Positions 6,421 through 15,195 of a stretch of 64,000 bases of DNA are shown here, piece after piece. Numbering within the stretch: position 1 is the stretch's first letter; each line of letters begins with the position of its first letter. Position numbers and translations under genes: made by a program. Source of the DNA: CAYXVJ01 sp050309435 (GTDB lineage Bacteria; Bacillota; Clostridia; Saccharofermentanales; Fastidiosipilaceae); the NCBI GenBank assembly GCA_050309435.1, contig JBNRMJ010000018.1:45738-109737 (forward strand), written 5' to 3'. The notes under the pieces are model-generated. The model was not told the origin of the DNA. It did not search any database and was given only the letters and a program-made list of their open reading frames with translations.

Positions 6421-9285
6421 ATGGAAACAGATAAACTACTGGACCAAATATCTGCAGACGAGCTTTATCAAGGCCGGGCACATGACCTGGTAGATCGTCT
6501 TCAGACGGATCCCGCCAAGGGCTTGACGGCCGCGGAGGCTGCCCGACGGCTTGAGCAGTACGGACCCAACAAGCTGCAGGAAGGCAAGAAGGAGTCGCTG
6601 CTGGTAAAGTTCCTGAATCAGTTTAAAGACTTCATGACTTTGATTCTGATCGCGGCTGCGGTTATCTCGGGCTTCATGGGCGACTGGGTCGAAGCGGTTG
6701 TTATTATCGCGATCGTCGTCGTCAACGCCATCCTGGGTGTTTACCAGGAAGGTCAGGCAGAGAAAGCCGTCGAGGCCTTACAGAAAATGGCTTCGCCTCA
6801 AGCGCGCGTGCTGCGCGACGGCAAGCAGAGCATGGTAGACTCGGAGAAACTGGTCCCCGGCGACATCGTCTTGCTGGAAGCAGGCGACATTGTTCCCGCT
6901 GATATTCGTCTTCTGGAGTCGACCAACCTGAAAGCCGAAGAGGCGTCATTGACCGGTGAATCGGTCCCGGTTGAAAAGAATGCGGATTTCACCGCCGAGG
7001 GAAGAATCGGTATCGGTGATCGCGAAAACTCTCTTTATTCCTCTACAAGCGTGACCTACGGACGCGCACGCGGTCTCATCGCCGCGACGGGTTCGCATAC
7101 GGAGATCGGCCGTATTGCCGGTCGCATCGAGTCGATCGAAGCCGAACAGACACCTTTACAGGAGAACTTGAATAAGCTCGGTAAAACACTGGGTATCATG
7201 GTTCTCGCGATCTGTGCGATCGTTTTTGTCGTGGGTATTGTTCGCGGCGGCGACGTGCTGGACATGTTCATCGCGGCGGTTGCTCTGGCTGTTGCCGCTA
7301 TCCCGGAAGGTCTGAATGTGGTTACGACCATTGTTCTGGCTCTCGGCATGCAGCGTATGGCCGAGCGACATGCGATTGTTAAAAAGCTCCTGGCGGTCGA
7401 AACACTGGGTTCTGTCGACGTTATCTGCTCGGATAAGACCGGTACCTTGACCCAGAACGAAATGACCGTAACCCGTATCTATGCCGGCGATGATATCTAT
7501 GAAGTCAGCGGTGTCGGTTACGAGCCCAAAGGCACGATTTCTCTGAACGATAAGGCTCAAGAGACATTCAATCCTGTTGTAACAAGACTTTTCGAAATCG
7601 CAACACTCTGTAACGACGCCGATCTCCAGGAAAAGAACGGAGTGTACTCCATTCTGGGTGACCCGACGGAAGGCGCGATGCTGACCGTCGCCGGTAAGGC
7701 CGGTATCTCGGAGGACGAGCTGCAGACCAGGTATCCGAAGGCCGGCGAAATGCCCTTTGACTCGGATCGTAAGATGATGTCGGTCTTCCACGAAGGCTTC
7801 GCGGATGCCGGACTGCTTTCCCTGACCAAGGGGGCGCCGGATATTATTTTGAATCGTTCGGTCAACGAGATGACCGTTGACGGCGAGCGTCCTTTGACGG
7901 ATGCCCGTCGCGAGGAAATTCTGGCCGCGAACAAGGCCTTCGCTCAGACGGCGCTTCGCGTTTTGGCCTTTGCCTATAAGAAGCATGATACGGTTAACAC
8001 CGAGGAAGCCGAAAACGGCATGACTTTCGTTGGTTTGATGGGCATGATCGATCCCGCCCGTCCCGAAGCCAAGGATGCGATCGCTCTATGTACGCGTGCC
8101 GGTATTCGTGCCGTCATGATCACGGGTGACCACAAGGATACGGCTGTTGCCATCGCCAAAGATCTTGGCCTGATGACCGAAGGTTTCGATGCTCTGACCG
8201 GCGCCGACCTGGACGAACTCTCCGACGAAGAGCTTCGCGAGGTCGTGGAACATACGGCCGTTTACGCACGTGTTTCCCCCGAGCATAAGGTTAAGATTGT
8301 GGCTGCTCTGCGCGAGAACGGACACATCGCTTCGATGACCGGTGACGGCGTCAACGACGCTCCCGCTCTGAAGCAGGCCGATATCGGTGTGGCGATGGGT
8401 ATCACGGGTACTGAAGTGGCCAAGAGCACGGCGGAAATGATTCTGACCGATGACAACTTCGCAACCATCGTATCGGCTGTCTCGGAAGGCCGCGTGATCT
8501 TCGCGAATATTCGCAAGTTCGTTACCTTCCTCTTGTCCTGTAACATGGGCGAAGTGCTGGTCATCTTCCTCTCGACCATGATTCTGGGCCCGAGCTTCGC
8601 TCCACTGTCTCCGATCCAGCTGCTCTGGCTGAACCTGGTAACAGACTCCTTCCCGGCGCTGGCTCTCGGTTCCGAGAAGCCCGAAGCGGATATCATGGAC
8701 AGACCGCCGCGAAGCAAGAAGGAAAGCATCATCAACCGCGATATGCTCGAGCAGGTTGCGGTGCAGGCCGTGGCGATCTTCATCAGTGTCTTTATTGCCT
8801 TTAACTTAGGCCGTTACTTCTATCCCGACTGGGTCCTGAATGACGACAATCAGGTCATTGATGCTTCCGGCGAAGTGATCGAGGACAAGGCTCTATACAA
8901 CGAGTATGCCGTCGAGGTCGAGGAGTTTAACTTTATTCCCGCCTCGCAGACCCGTCCCTCTCATGGTGCGGAGACGCTGGCCTTTGTCACCTTGATCATG
9001 GCCGAATTGCTTCGCGCATACAGCAGCCGTTCGGATCGCTACTCGGTCTTCAGGATCGGCGTATTCTCGAACAAGTCCATGGTACGGGCGACCATCGTTT
9101 CGTTCGCTCTCCTGCTGGTTGTCCTGTATGTTCCGTTCCTGGAGACAATCTTCGAAGTCGTACCGCCGAACCTTCGTGACTGGGCCGTTATCGTGCCGTT
9201 GATGCTGATTCCTTTCGCCATCGGCGAGATCTATAAGGCCATCCGTTATCGTAAGGTACGCGAACAGCTTCGTGTGCAGAAGTAA
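6421..9285 (+). CDS. P2A-type cation-transporting ATPase (Ca2+/Mn2+)
   Basis: 954-aa membrane pump of the SERCA/PMR1-like branch, moving Ca2+ or Mn2+ out of the cytosol at the cost of ATP. It has an N-terminal cation ATPase domain, TGES (near 178), AIPEGL in M4 (near 293; the next residue is Asn where SERCA has Pro), phosphorylation site DKTGT (near 338), nucleotide-domain GDPTEGAM, hinge GDGVNDAPALKQAD (near 641), NMGEVLVIF in M5 and NLVTDSFPALALG in M6. The last two supply ion ligands in this class. A C-terminal insertion around 800-850 is acidic. The start has GGAGG five bases upstream. The riboswitch-like leader favours Mn2+ handling. A terminator follows 48 bases after the stop. Confidence 0.9.
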   Translation: METDKLLDQISADELYQGRAHDLVDRLQTDPAKGLTAAEAARRLEQYGPNKLQEGKKESLLVKFLNQFKDFMTLILIAAAVISGFMGDWVEAVVIIAIVVVNAILGVYQEGQAEKAVEALQKMASPQARVLRDGKQSMVDSEKLVPGDIVLLEAGDIVPADIRLLESTNLKAEEASLTGESVPVEKNADFTAEGRIGIGDRENSLYSSTSVTYGRARGLIAATGSHTEIGRIAGRIESIEAEQTPLQENLNKLGKTLGIMVLAICAIVFVVGIVRGGDVLDMFIAAVALAVAAIPEGLNVVTTIVLALGMQRMAERHAIVKKLLAVETLGSVDVICSDKTGTLTQNEMTVTRIYAGDDIYEVSGVGYEPKGTISLNDKAQETFNPVVTRLFEIATLCNDADLQEKNGVYSILGDPTEGAMLTVAGKAGISEDELQTRYPKAGEMPFDSDRKMMSVFHEGFADAGLLSLTKGAPDIILNRSVNEMTVDGERPLTDARREEILAANKAFAQTALRVLAFAYKKHDTVNTEEAENGMTFVGLMGMIDPARPEAKDAIALCTRAGIRAVMITGDHKDTAVAIAKDLGLMTEGFDALTGADLDELSDEELREVVEHTAVYARVSPEHKVKIVAALRENGHIASMTGDGVNDAPALKQADIGVAMGITGTEVAKSTAEMILTDDNFATIVSAVSEGRVIFANIRKFVTFLLSCNMGEVLVIFLSTMILGPSFAPLSPIQLLWLNLVTDSFPALALGSEKPEADIMDRPPRSKKESIINRDMLEQVAVQAVAIFISVFIAFNLGRYFYPDWVLNDDNQVIDASGEVIEDKALYNEYAVEVEEFNFIPASQTRPSHGAETLAFVTLIMAELLRAYSSRSDRYSVFRIGVFSNKSMVRATIVSFALLLVVLYVPFLETIFEVVPPNLRDWAVIVPLMLIPFAIGEIYKAIRYRKVREQLRVQK

Positions 9286-9333
9286 AATTTGATCGGAATA
9301 TGAAAGATAATGCCGGATGCGGCATGAATCAAG

Positions 9334-9362
9334 AGAGCTTCCTTCGGGAGGCTCTTTTCTTT
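9334..9362 (+). terminator. Terminator of the cation ATPase gene
   Basis: AGAGCTTCC / GGAGGCTCT stem with a TTCG tetraloop followed by TTTTCTTT. Confidence 0.9.
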
Positions 9363-9380
9363 ATGGGTAAAAGCAGTCCT

Positions 9381-9408
9381 TTGATTGAAAGCCCGAGCTC
9401 GTTATACT
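9381..9408 (+). promoter_or_regulatory. Putative promoter of the 9.4-kb gene remnant
   Basis: TTGATT (9381-9386) and TATACT (9403-9408) with a 16-base spacer, about 47 bases before the ATG at 9456. Confidence 0.5.
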
Positions 9409-9455
9409 AAGACTGAGCTGATGCTGATTCCTGAACAGATCGAAGAGGAACGCAT

Positions 9456-9728
9456 ATGGAAAACCATTTTTCGGAGATCAAGCTATTCCAGGTGAAAGCG
9501 GATAAGATCGAGCCTTTCGAAGCCATGATCGGTCAGATGATTGCTTATCAAAAAACTTGTGAAGGCTGTTGCTCGATCTCGTACATGAAGCGGTTCTACA
9601 CGATAGACGGCGTCAGACCGGGAGAGGCGCCGCGCGAACTGACAAAAATCTTGAACATTTCGAATAAATCGGAGCAGGTAAGGGATCGTGTCCGACTTAG
9701 CAAGAAGAGAGGATCCGGCTTCATATGA
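9456..9728 (+). pseudogene. Truncated ABM/quinol-monooxygenase-like gene
   Basis: The first about 70 residues resemble the N-terminal half of small ABM-domain proteins: a strand FQVKADKIEPFEAMIGQM followed by an EGCCSISYMKRFY segment and PRELTKI. The family normally continues for a few more strands, but here the reading frame runs into SNKSEQVRDRVRLSKKRG, which looks unrelated, and stops. It keeps a ribosome site (GAGGAACGCAT) and a promoter-like sequence. Read together with the next ORF this is best seen as the surviving 5' end of a broken gene fused to other fragments. Confidence 0.5.
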
Positions 9729-10251
9729 GAAAAGCAATAAAGGAAAACTTACGATCGGAGCGTATGAGCGCGAAATTTCCCGTATACTTGATTATTTCAA
9801 TGATGATGAACTGCTGTTAAGCGAAATCCTTTACTGTCCGCATACCGGGCCTGATGCCTGCGAATGCAAAAAACCAAAGACCGGATTAATCAATATCTGT
9901 GTCCACAAATATGAGCTCAAGATTGAGGATTGTTATGTAATCGGAGATATGGGCAAGAATGAAATCATTATGGCAAAGAATGCCGGCTGTAAAGGTATTC
10001 TGGTTCTAACCGGGGGAGGAATCGGAAGCCTCGGGGAGTTTCGTCATACGTGGGCTGCTTATGAAGCCGATCTTATCGCAGATAATGCTTATGAAGCAGT
10101 GAAAATATTGGACAACGGAGTCAAGGAAGAAATGCACTGGATTCCCATCAGCGAACTGGACCGGTATAAGGCATTTCCGTCTTTTATGAAAGACTATTTG
10201 ACCCGGGAACACAGACTTGTCGAACACATCGTGTCCGACGAAAGAAAATAG
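9688..10251 (+). pseudogene. Chimeric remnant: HAD-IIIA phosphatase part plus Nudix-like C-terminus
   Basis: Open frame of 187 codons without a convincing start. Residues about 22-125 match the middle and end of HAD-IIIA (GmhB/histidinol-phosphatase-like) enzymes: CPHTGPDACECKKPKTGLI is their zinc loop and conserved Lys, and CYVIGDMGKNEIIMAKNAGC is the last HAD motif. The N-terminal DxD nucleophile block is missing. After about residue 137 the sequence changes to EEMHWIPISELDRYKAFPSF ending in EHIVSDERK, which looks like the tail of a Nudix hydrolase. So two gene fragments share one frame, with a third fragment just upstream. Not expected to be an active phosphatase. Confidence 0.55.
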
Positions 10252-10333
10252 TGTTTGACATCTATACTGCGGAGATGTAACTATTACAAGACGAGTCATT
10301 CATATTAATTTGAATCCTGGAGGGAAACGAAGT

Positions 10334-10717
10334 ATGTCATTGATTAAAGGAATTCATCACATCGCGTTGAAGTGTCGTGATCAAGAAGAATATGACAAGA
10401 GCCTGAAGTTTTACGGGGAAGTGCTGGGTCTCGAACTTGCCAGAAGCTGGGACGGCGGAGCCATGTTTCATACCGGTGCGGGCATAATGGAAATCTTCAA
10501 CAGCGGCGAAGTGCAGTTGCCGCAGGGCGTAATCCGTCATTTTGCTCTGGCGACCGATGACGTGGATGCCTGCGTCGAAGCCGTTAAAAAGGCCGGTTAC
10601 GAGGTTTTCATGGAGCCGAAGAATATCAGCATTCCGTCCGAACCGCCCTTGCCTGCGCGGATTGCTTTTTGCTATGGACCGATGGGTGAGGAAATCGAGT
10701 TCTTCTGCGAGCTTTAA
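10334..10717 (+). CDS. VOC (glyoxalase/bleomycin-resistance) family protein
   Basis: 127-aa single-domain vicinal oxygen chelate protein. It has paired beta-alpha-beta-beta-beta modules: HHIALKCRD near the start supplies the first metal His, RHFALATDD opens the second module with another His, and EEIEFFCEL at the end carries the usual C-terminal Glu. Family members isomerise or open small substrates, or bind drugs; the substrate here is unknown. ATG at 10334 is chosen over an upstream TTG because GGAGGG (10318-10323) sits ten bases before it. Monocistronic, with a terminator 36 bases downstream. Confidence 0.85.
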   Translation: MSLIKGIHHIALKCRDQEEYDKSLKFYGEVLGLELARSWDGGAMFHTGAGIMEIFNSGEVQLPQGVIRHFALATDDVDACVEAVKKAGYEVFMEPKNISIPSEPPLPARIAFCYGPMGEEIEFFCEL

Positions 10718-10752
10718 GCATTCCGAAGTAAAGTAAATCCCGATGTTCAAAT

Positions 10753-10796
10753 AAGACCGCCACATAAGCGATATGGCTTGCGAGGCGGTCTTTTCC
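10753..10796 (+). terminator. Terminator after the VOC gene
   Basis: AAGACCGCC pairs with GGCGGTCTT, with an inner AAGC/GCTT helix, followed by TTTTCC. Confidence 0.85.
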
Positions 10797-10933
10797 ATCT
10801 TGTGAAGATGACTAAGTTTAACCCTTCGGACTGTGACAGTTGACTGTTTGACAAAAGGACGGATTGATTCGCCGTCTGCTTCGTGCCGGCTATGCTAGAA
10901 TGATCCTAAAAGAGAAGATGTAGAGGTTTTTGG

Positions 10934-11959
10934 ATGGACAATATGAATGAAGTGGTGACGAGTCCCGAAATGTCAGAAACTAAGATTGCTGACGTTCTCT
11001 TCTTACTGGATAAACTTAGAGTCCAGCTTGCTTCCGCCATAAAAGGCAAGTCGGATTTGATCGATAAGCTGATCACGGCCGTCATCGCCTCGGGTCATGT
11101 TTTACTCGAAGATGTGCCCGGAACCGGTAAAACGACGCTGGCCAGAGCCTTGGCCCGCTGTCTGGATCTGGATATGCGCCGCATCCAGTTTACGCCTGAT
11201 TTACTGCCATCAGAGCTTACCGGTATTAATTTTTTCGATCAGAAATTAACGGATTTTCGCTTCCGTCCCGGTTCGATTTTCACCAACATTCTGCTGGCCG
11301 ACGAGATCAACCGTGCCACGCCCAGAACACAGGCCGCTCTCCTGGAATGTATGCAGGAGCATCAGGTCAGCGTGGACGGCGTGAGCTATCCGCTGCCGGA
11401 GCCTTTTGTGGTATTGGCGACTCAAAACCCGCTGGAAACCCAGGGAACCTATGCTCTGCCGGAAGCTCAGCTCGATCGTTTCCTGATGCGTTTGTCGGTC
11501 GGCTATCCCGACCGGGGAGCCGAGCTGGAGATCCTGGACACTTATCGCGCCGGCGATCCGCTGGCCGATCTGGAACTCTGCCTGACTCAAGCACAGCTGC
11601 TCGAACTGATGCGAATGGTTAAACACGTGGGAGTCAGCGATTCCGTTCGATCTTACATTCTGGACATCGCGAATGCGACCAGAGACAGCAACAGACTTCG
11701 TCTGGGCGTCAGTCCCAGAGCAAGCCTGGCGCTCATGAGAGCGGCGCAGGCCAGAGCTCTGATGGAAGGCAAGACTTACGTCAGCCCCGATCATGTAAAG
11801 GAGCTTGCCGTCCCCGTTCTGGCGCATCGCGTTATCTTAAAAGGGTCTCAAATCGAACGAACCAGTCAGGCTCAGGAAGCGGCGATCGCCGAAATACTTT
11901 CTGTAGTCACTGTTCCCAGCGAGCCATATAAAGATCAGAGCGGAGACTACACCGCATGA
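10934..11959 (+). CDS. MoxR-family AAA+ ATPase
   Basis: 341-aa chaperone-like AAA+ ATPase. Walker A is VPGTGKTTLA (near residue 62), Walker B is LLADEINR (near 122), followed by TPRTQAALLECMQEHQVSVDG, the typical MoxR helix insert, then sensor 1 in VLATQNP and arginine-rich C-terminal lid motifs. MoxR proteins are thought to help fold or activate von Willebrand-type partners. The next gene is DUF58 and overlaps the stop codon by four bases (ATGA), the standard MoxR gene arrangement. ATG at 10934 has AGAGG eight bases upstream; ATG at 10943 is possible. Confidence 0.92.
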   Translation: MDNMNEVVTSPEMSETKIADVLFLLDKLRVQLASAIKGKSDLIDKLITAVIASGHVLLEDVPGTGKTTLARALARCLDLDMRRIQFTPDLLPSELTGINFFDQKLTDFRFRPGSIFTNILLADEINRATPRTQAALLECMQEHQVSVDGVSYPLPEPFVVLATQNPLETQGTYALPEAQLDRFLMRLSVGYPDRGAELEILDTYRAGDPLADLELCLTQAQLLELMRMVKHVGVSDSVRSYILDIANATRDSNRLRLGVSPRASLALMRAAQARALMEGKTYVSPDHVKELAVPVLAHRVILKGSQIERTSQAQEAAIAEILSVVTVPSEPYKDQSGDYTA

Positions 11960-13350
11960 TTTATACCGCTATTCTGGTAGGTATATTCGTACTGCTCTAT
12001 GCTCAGCGTCTGTACTTTCAGAAGCTGGGTCTGGCCAGCCTTGGCTATGTCTGTTTTTTCAATGTCGAAGAACTCAGTGAAGGCGAAGCGATGCGGGTGG
12101 TGGAGGTCGTCAGTAATCACCGGCGAACCCCCGTGCCCTGGCTGAAATCAGAACTGGCCGTGTCTCCTCATCTGCGTTTCGAGGGAGCCAGCACGTCGCA
12201 TACGGATCGTCTGCAACTGGTTAGCGGTATCTTCAGCTTGCATTCTCATCATCAGCTTCGCCGGGAATGGCATGTTACGGCCACGCGCTTCGGCCGTCAG
12301 GGCATCTCGAAGGCCTTACTGGTCTCGACCGACCTGCTGGGCAGGCTGACCTTGTCGACGGCCATACCCGTCGGTGTTTCCGTGACGGTATTACCCAAAC
12401 CTTACGCGGTCGATGCTTTTCCCTGGGATCAGCGGCAACTCTTCGGCGAACTGGCCATTCACCGTCGCTATATTCCCGACCCGTTCATGCCGGCCGGTGT
12501 TCTGCCATATACGGGCTACGAGCCTCTTCGAGATATACACTGGTATGCCAGCGCACGGCAGCAAGAGCTTATGGTCCGCGATTATCAGGACTCCACCAGC
12601 CAAAGCGTCGCCGTCATATTAAACCTGGAGAAACGAACCATTATGGATCGCTTCGCCAGTACGAATCTGGATTATGAATCGGCCATTCGCATCGCCGCCA
12701 CTTGTTTTGACATGACCTTGGCAGACGGTCTGCCGGTCGAGTTTATCGTGAACGGCCGTTTCCTTCACGATCGCCAGATCCTGCCTGCCGAACAACAGTC
12801 GCTGGATATGACGGGTCGTTATCGCCAAGGCCTCGAGGACAATTATCGCATGAAGGCTTCTTCCGATCCGCGGGTCCAAAGCGCCGCAAGATCGCCCGAG
12901 GATTCATCCGATGCAATACCGCTCGTGGATACAGATCCTGCCTATACGAAGGAAGAAGACGAAGGCGACGTGGATTATCGCCTGCAAGGTTCTGCCAGAA
13001 GCTATTACAGAAGTAAGAAGGAGTCGGGGCGCGAACATGTGCAGCGACTTTTTCGCATACTGGCCTGGCTGGAACCGGGAGCGGCCAGCCCGCTTGCTCC
13101 TTTGCTTACTCAATTGGAACAAGACTTATCAGCCACCGATGTTCTGCTTTTAAGCCAGTACGTGGACGAGTCGATTTTACACTTCTGTACGGTGTTGAAT
13201 CAGCGGGGCATTCGCCTGAAGCTGGGTCTTCTTGCCAGACAAAACGAAGACAGTCTGGTGAATGAAATCGCCTCGCGGAATCTGGCACAGTTGATTCCTC
13301 TTTACAGCCTGGCAGGTAAGCTTCCCGATCCTGCGGAGGTGAAGCGATGA
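11956..13350 (+). CDS. DUF58 domain protein
   Basis: 464-aa protein, a usual partner of MoxR. A hydrophobic N-terminal segment (residues 1-18) is followed by a beta-rich region and then the DUF58 hallmark, here YTGYEPLRDIHWYASARQQELMVRDY split over about 187-215, which belongs to the short conserved G-D/E-x-x-R-x-I-x-W-x-x-S-A-R block. The C-terminal half resembles a vWA-like fold (VAVILNLEKRT). An acidic insertion near 315-335 interrupts it. It is translationally coupled at both ends: it overlaps the MoxR stop by four bases and the next gene's start by four. Likely membrane-associated; role in envelope or complex assembly is inferred from family only. Confidence 0.88.
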   Translation: MIYTAILVGIFVLLYAQRLYFQKLGLASLGYVCFFNVEELSEGEAMRVVEVVSNHRRTPVPWLKSELAVSPHLRFEGASTSHTDRLQLVSGIFSLHSHHQLRREWHVTATRFGRQGISKALLVSTDLLGRLTLSTAIPVGVSVTVLPKPYAVDAFPWDQRQLFGELAIHRRYIPDPFMPAGVLPYTGYEPLRDIHWYASARQQELMVRDYQDSTSQSVAVILNLEKRTIMDRFASTNLDYESAIRIAATCFDMTLADGLPVEFIVNGRFLHDRQILPAEQQSLDMTGRYRQGLEDNYRMKASSDPRVQSAARSPEDSSDAIPLVDTDPAYTKEEDEGDVDYRLQGSARSYYRSKKESGREHVQRLFRILAWLEPGAASPLAPLLTQLEQDLSATDVLLLSQYVDESILHFCTVLNQRGIRLKLGLLARQNEDSLVNEIASRNLAQLIPLYSLAGKLPDPAEVKR

Positions 13351-15047
13351 CCGATCAATCTTTATATAAGCGAATAAAAGATATCCTGGGGGATCAGACC
13401 GAGAGACGCCGGCTCTTGTTGCGGGCTTTACGCTTGTTGAACTTTTCTGCCTTGATTCTGGCATTCTGGCCCTTGATTTTGGGGGCGGAGTGGATCGATC
13501 GAACAAGCATGCCCTACGGCTACTTGAGTTCCGGTTTGATTTGTCTGGGATTTGGCCTGGCTGCGCTGCTGAGCATGATTCCGCTTACGTATCGGCAGAT
13601 GGCCCTGCGAAAACAACAGAACCCGGCAGAAGACGACACGGCTACGGCCAACTTGAGTGATATCGAGGCCGTGCTTTATCCGGAACCGCAGTCAAACAAG
13701 CCCATGATGAATAATCAGACGACGGGACGCCACAGTGCCAGAGCGCTCGGCGAAGTAGATGCGTATAAAGCCTGGCGACGCCAGACCAGGCAATACTGGG
13801 TACAACGGATTATGGGTACGGTCGGTATCAATGTGATTCGAGCCGTGCTGATGCTGGTCTTCGGGCTTGTCTTTGCTTTTATTGGGAAAGAAATCGGCAT
13901 GATCAGTATGGTAGTGCTGGCGATATCCGCGATGCTGCTGACACTCTACGCCTTCGATATTCCGAACCGTGGTTATGCCGATATTTTCCAGTCGATGCAT
14001 ATGACCGCTCATATCGCGATGGTGCTGATTTTCCAGATGATCAGAAGTTTTTTCAACTATCCGCTGCAGCCCGATTTTCATCTCTTCATTCTCTTTTATC
14101 TGACCTTCGTATATTTTCTGACGCGCAACCAGGCCAACATCGATCATCTGATGCGTCAGGGATCCAGGAGTCTTCGCGAATTGCCGCACGGTCTGCGCGG
14201 TTTTAATGCCAGACTGACCAGCCTGCTGACCCTGGCCTTTCCCTTGATCTATATTGCCAGACGACCGATCGCGACCGTACTTCGTTTCCTCTGGGATCTT
14301 TTTGTTCTTTCTGTATCGGCTGTGATGCGTTTTTTGAACAGCCTTTTCCCGGAAGGCCGGGAAGTCCTCCCGTCGGAAACCGCCGCGACCGACAACGTGA
14401 CCGATCCGGTCGCCGAAGCCGGCTCGAACGGTTACTGGCTCAGAACCATCATGACCGCGCTGGTTATTACCGTGATGATCTACTTCCTGCGCCGTTACGG
14501 TCGCCAGATGCTCATGGCCCTGGCTAACGGCTTGAGACGTCTGAAGCTTTTTATTCAAAGTCTCTTTCAAGGCGAGCACGAAGCAAGCCCGGAAGTCGAA
14601 GAAGGACGATATTATACGGACTATCACATGGCCTTGGATCCGTCCGCGAAACGAAGTAACAGCTATCGGAAATTACGCAACCGCTGGCTGGCCGATTACC
14701 GGAAATATCAGAAACGCTATCTCAAACTGCCTCATGGAAAGAAAGTCGCAGCGGGCGAAGAAGACATGACCCGATACCGCGAAGCCTTCGCTTTGGCCCT
14801 GCGCTGGCTCGATCTGAAAGAAGAGAGCGGACTTGATCTCTCGGATACGGTACGCGAGATTGCCCGTCATCACGGCCATCGTTTGAAAGAAGACCGTATC
14901 GCATCCGAAGCGCATTTCGAAGAAGTAACCGGTGCCTATGAAGATGTCCGCTACGGCGTGATTGACAAGGAACGCTACAGCGATAGCTTTGATCTGGTTC
15001 TGACCGATTTGGAAGAGCAACTTGGCCGGATGGCCGATCGGATGTAA
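13347..15047 (+). CDS. Multi-pass membrane protein with DUF4129-like C-terminus
   Basis: 566-aa protein with about eight predicted membrane helices (two near 27-80, two near 150-195, then near 215, 240, 280-330 and 365). A soluble C-terminal region (about 420-566) has the regular helical pattern of DUF4129: YRKLRNRWLADYRKYQKRYL, then AFALALRWLDLKEESGL and AYEDVRYGVIDKERYS. In many Gram-positive bacteria MoxR-DUF58 operons end in a transglutaminase-DUF4129 membrane protein. Here the DUF4129-like tail is present, but I see no transglutaminase Cys-His-Asp core, so the enzymatic domain appears absent. Overlaps the DUF58 gene by four bases. Confidence 0.65.
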   Translation: MTDQSLYKRIKDILGDQTERRRLLLRALRLLNFSALILAFWPLILGAEWIDRTSMPYGYLSSGLICLGFGLAALLSMIPLTYRQMALRKQQNPAEDDTATANLSDIEAVLYPEPQSNKPMMNNQTTGRHSARALGEVDAYKAWRRQTRQYWVQRIMGTVGINVIRAVLMLVFGLVFAFIGKEIGMISMVVLAISAMLLTLYAFDIPNRGYADIFQSMHMTAHIAMVLIFQMIRSFFNYPLQPDFHLFILFYLTFVYFLTRNQANIDHLMRQGSRSLRELPHGLRGFNARLTSLLTLAFPLIYIARRPIATVLRFLWDLFVLSVSAVMRFLNSLFPEGREVLPSETAATDNVTDPVAEAGSNGYWLRTIMTALVITVMIYFLRRYGRQMLMALANGLRRLKLFIQSLFQGEHEASPEVEEGRYYTDYHMALDPSAKRSNSYRKLRNRWLADYRKYQKRYLKLPHGKKVAAGEEDMTRYREAFALALRWLDLKEESGLDLSDTVREIARHHGHRLKEDRIASEAHFEEVTGAYEDVRYGVIDKERYSDSFDLVLTDLEEQLGRMADRM

Positions 15048-15090
15048 GAAGTTGCGGCTGTTAATGAAAAGAGCCTGACTTTATATCAGT

Positions 15091-15141
15091 TGCCTGCTTA
15101 AAACGTCCGTCCGTCGGATACGTCATAGGCAGGCTTTTTTC
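15091..15141 (+). terminator. Probable terminator of the MoxR operon
   Basis: GCCTGC (15092-15097) pairs with GCAGGC (15129-15134) and is followed by TTTTTT. The loop is long, with internal CGTCCG repeats that can form a smaller hairpin. An upstream AGCCTG could pair instead with CAGGCT. Confidence 0.6.
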
Positions 15142-15195
15142 TGCTAACATGATGAAATCAAAAGAATTTTGATGAATAGAAGAGCAGGTACAGAT

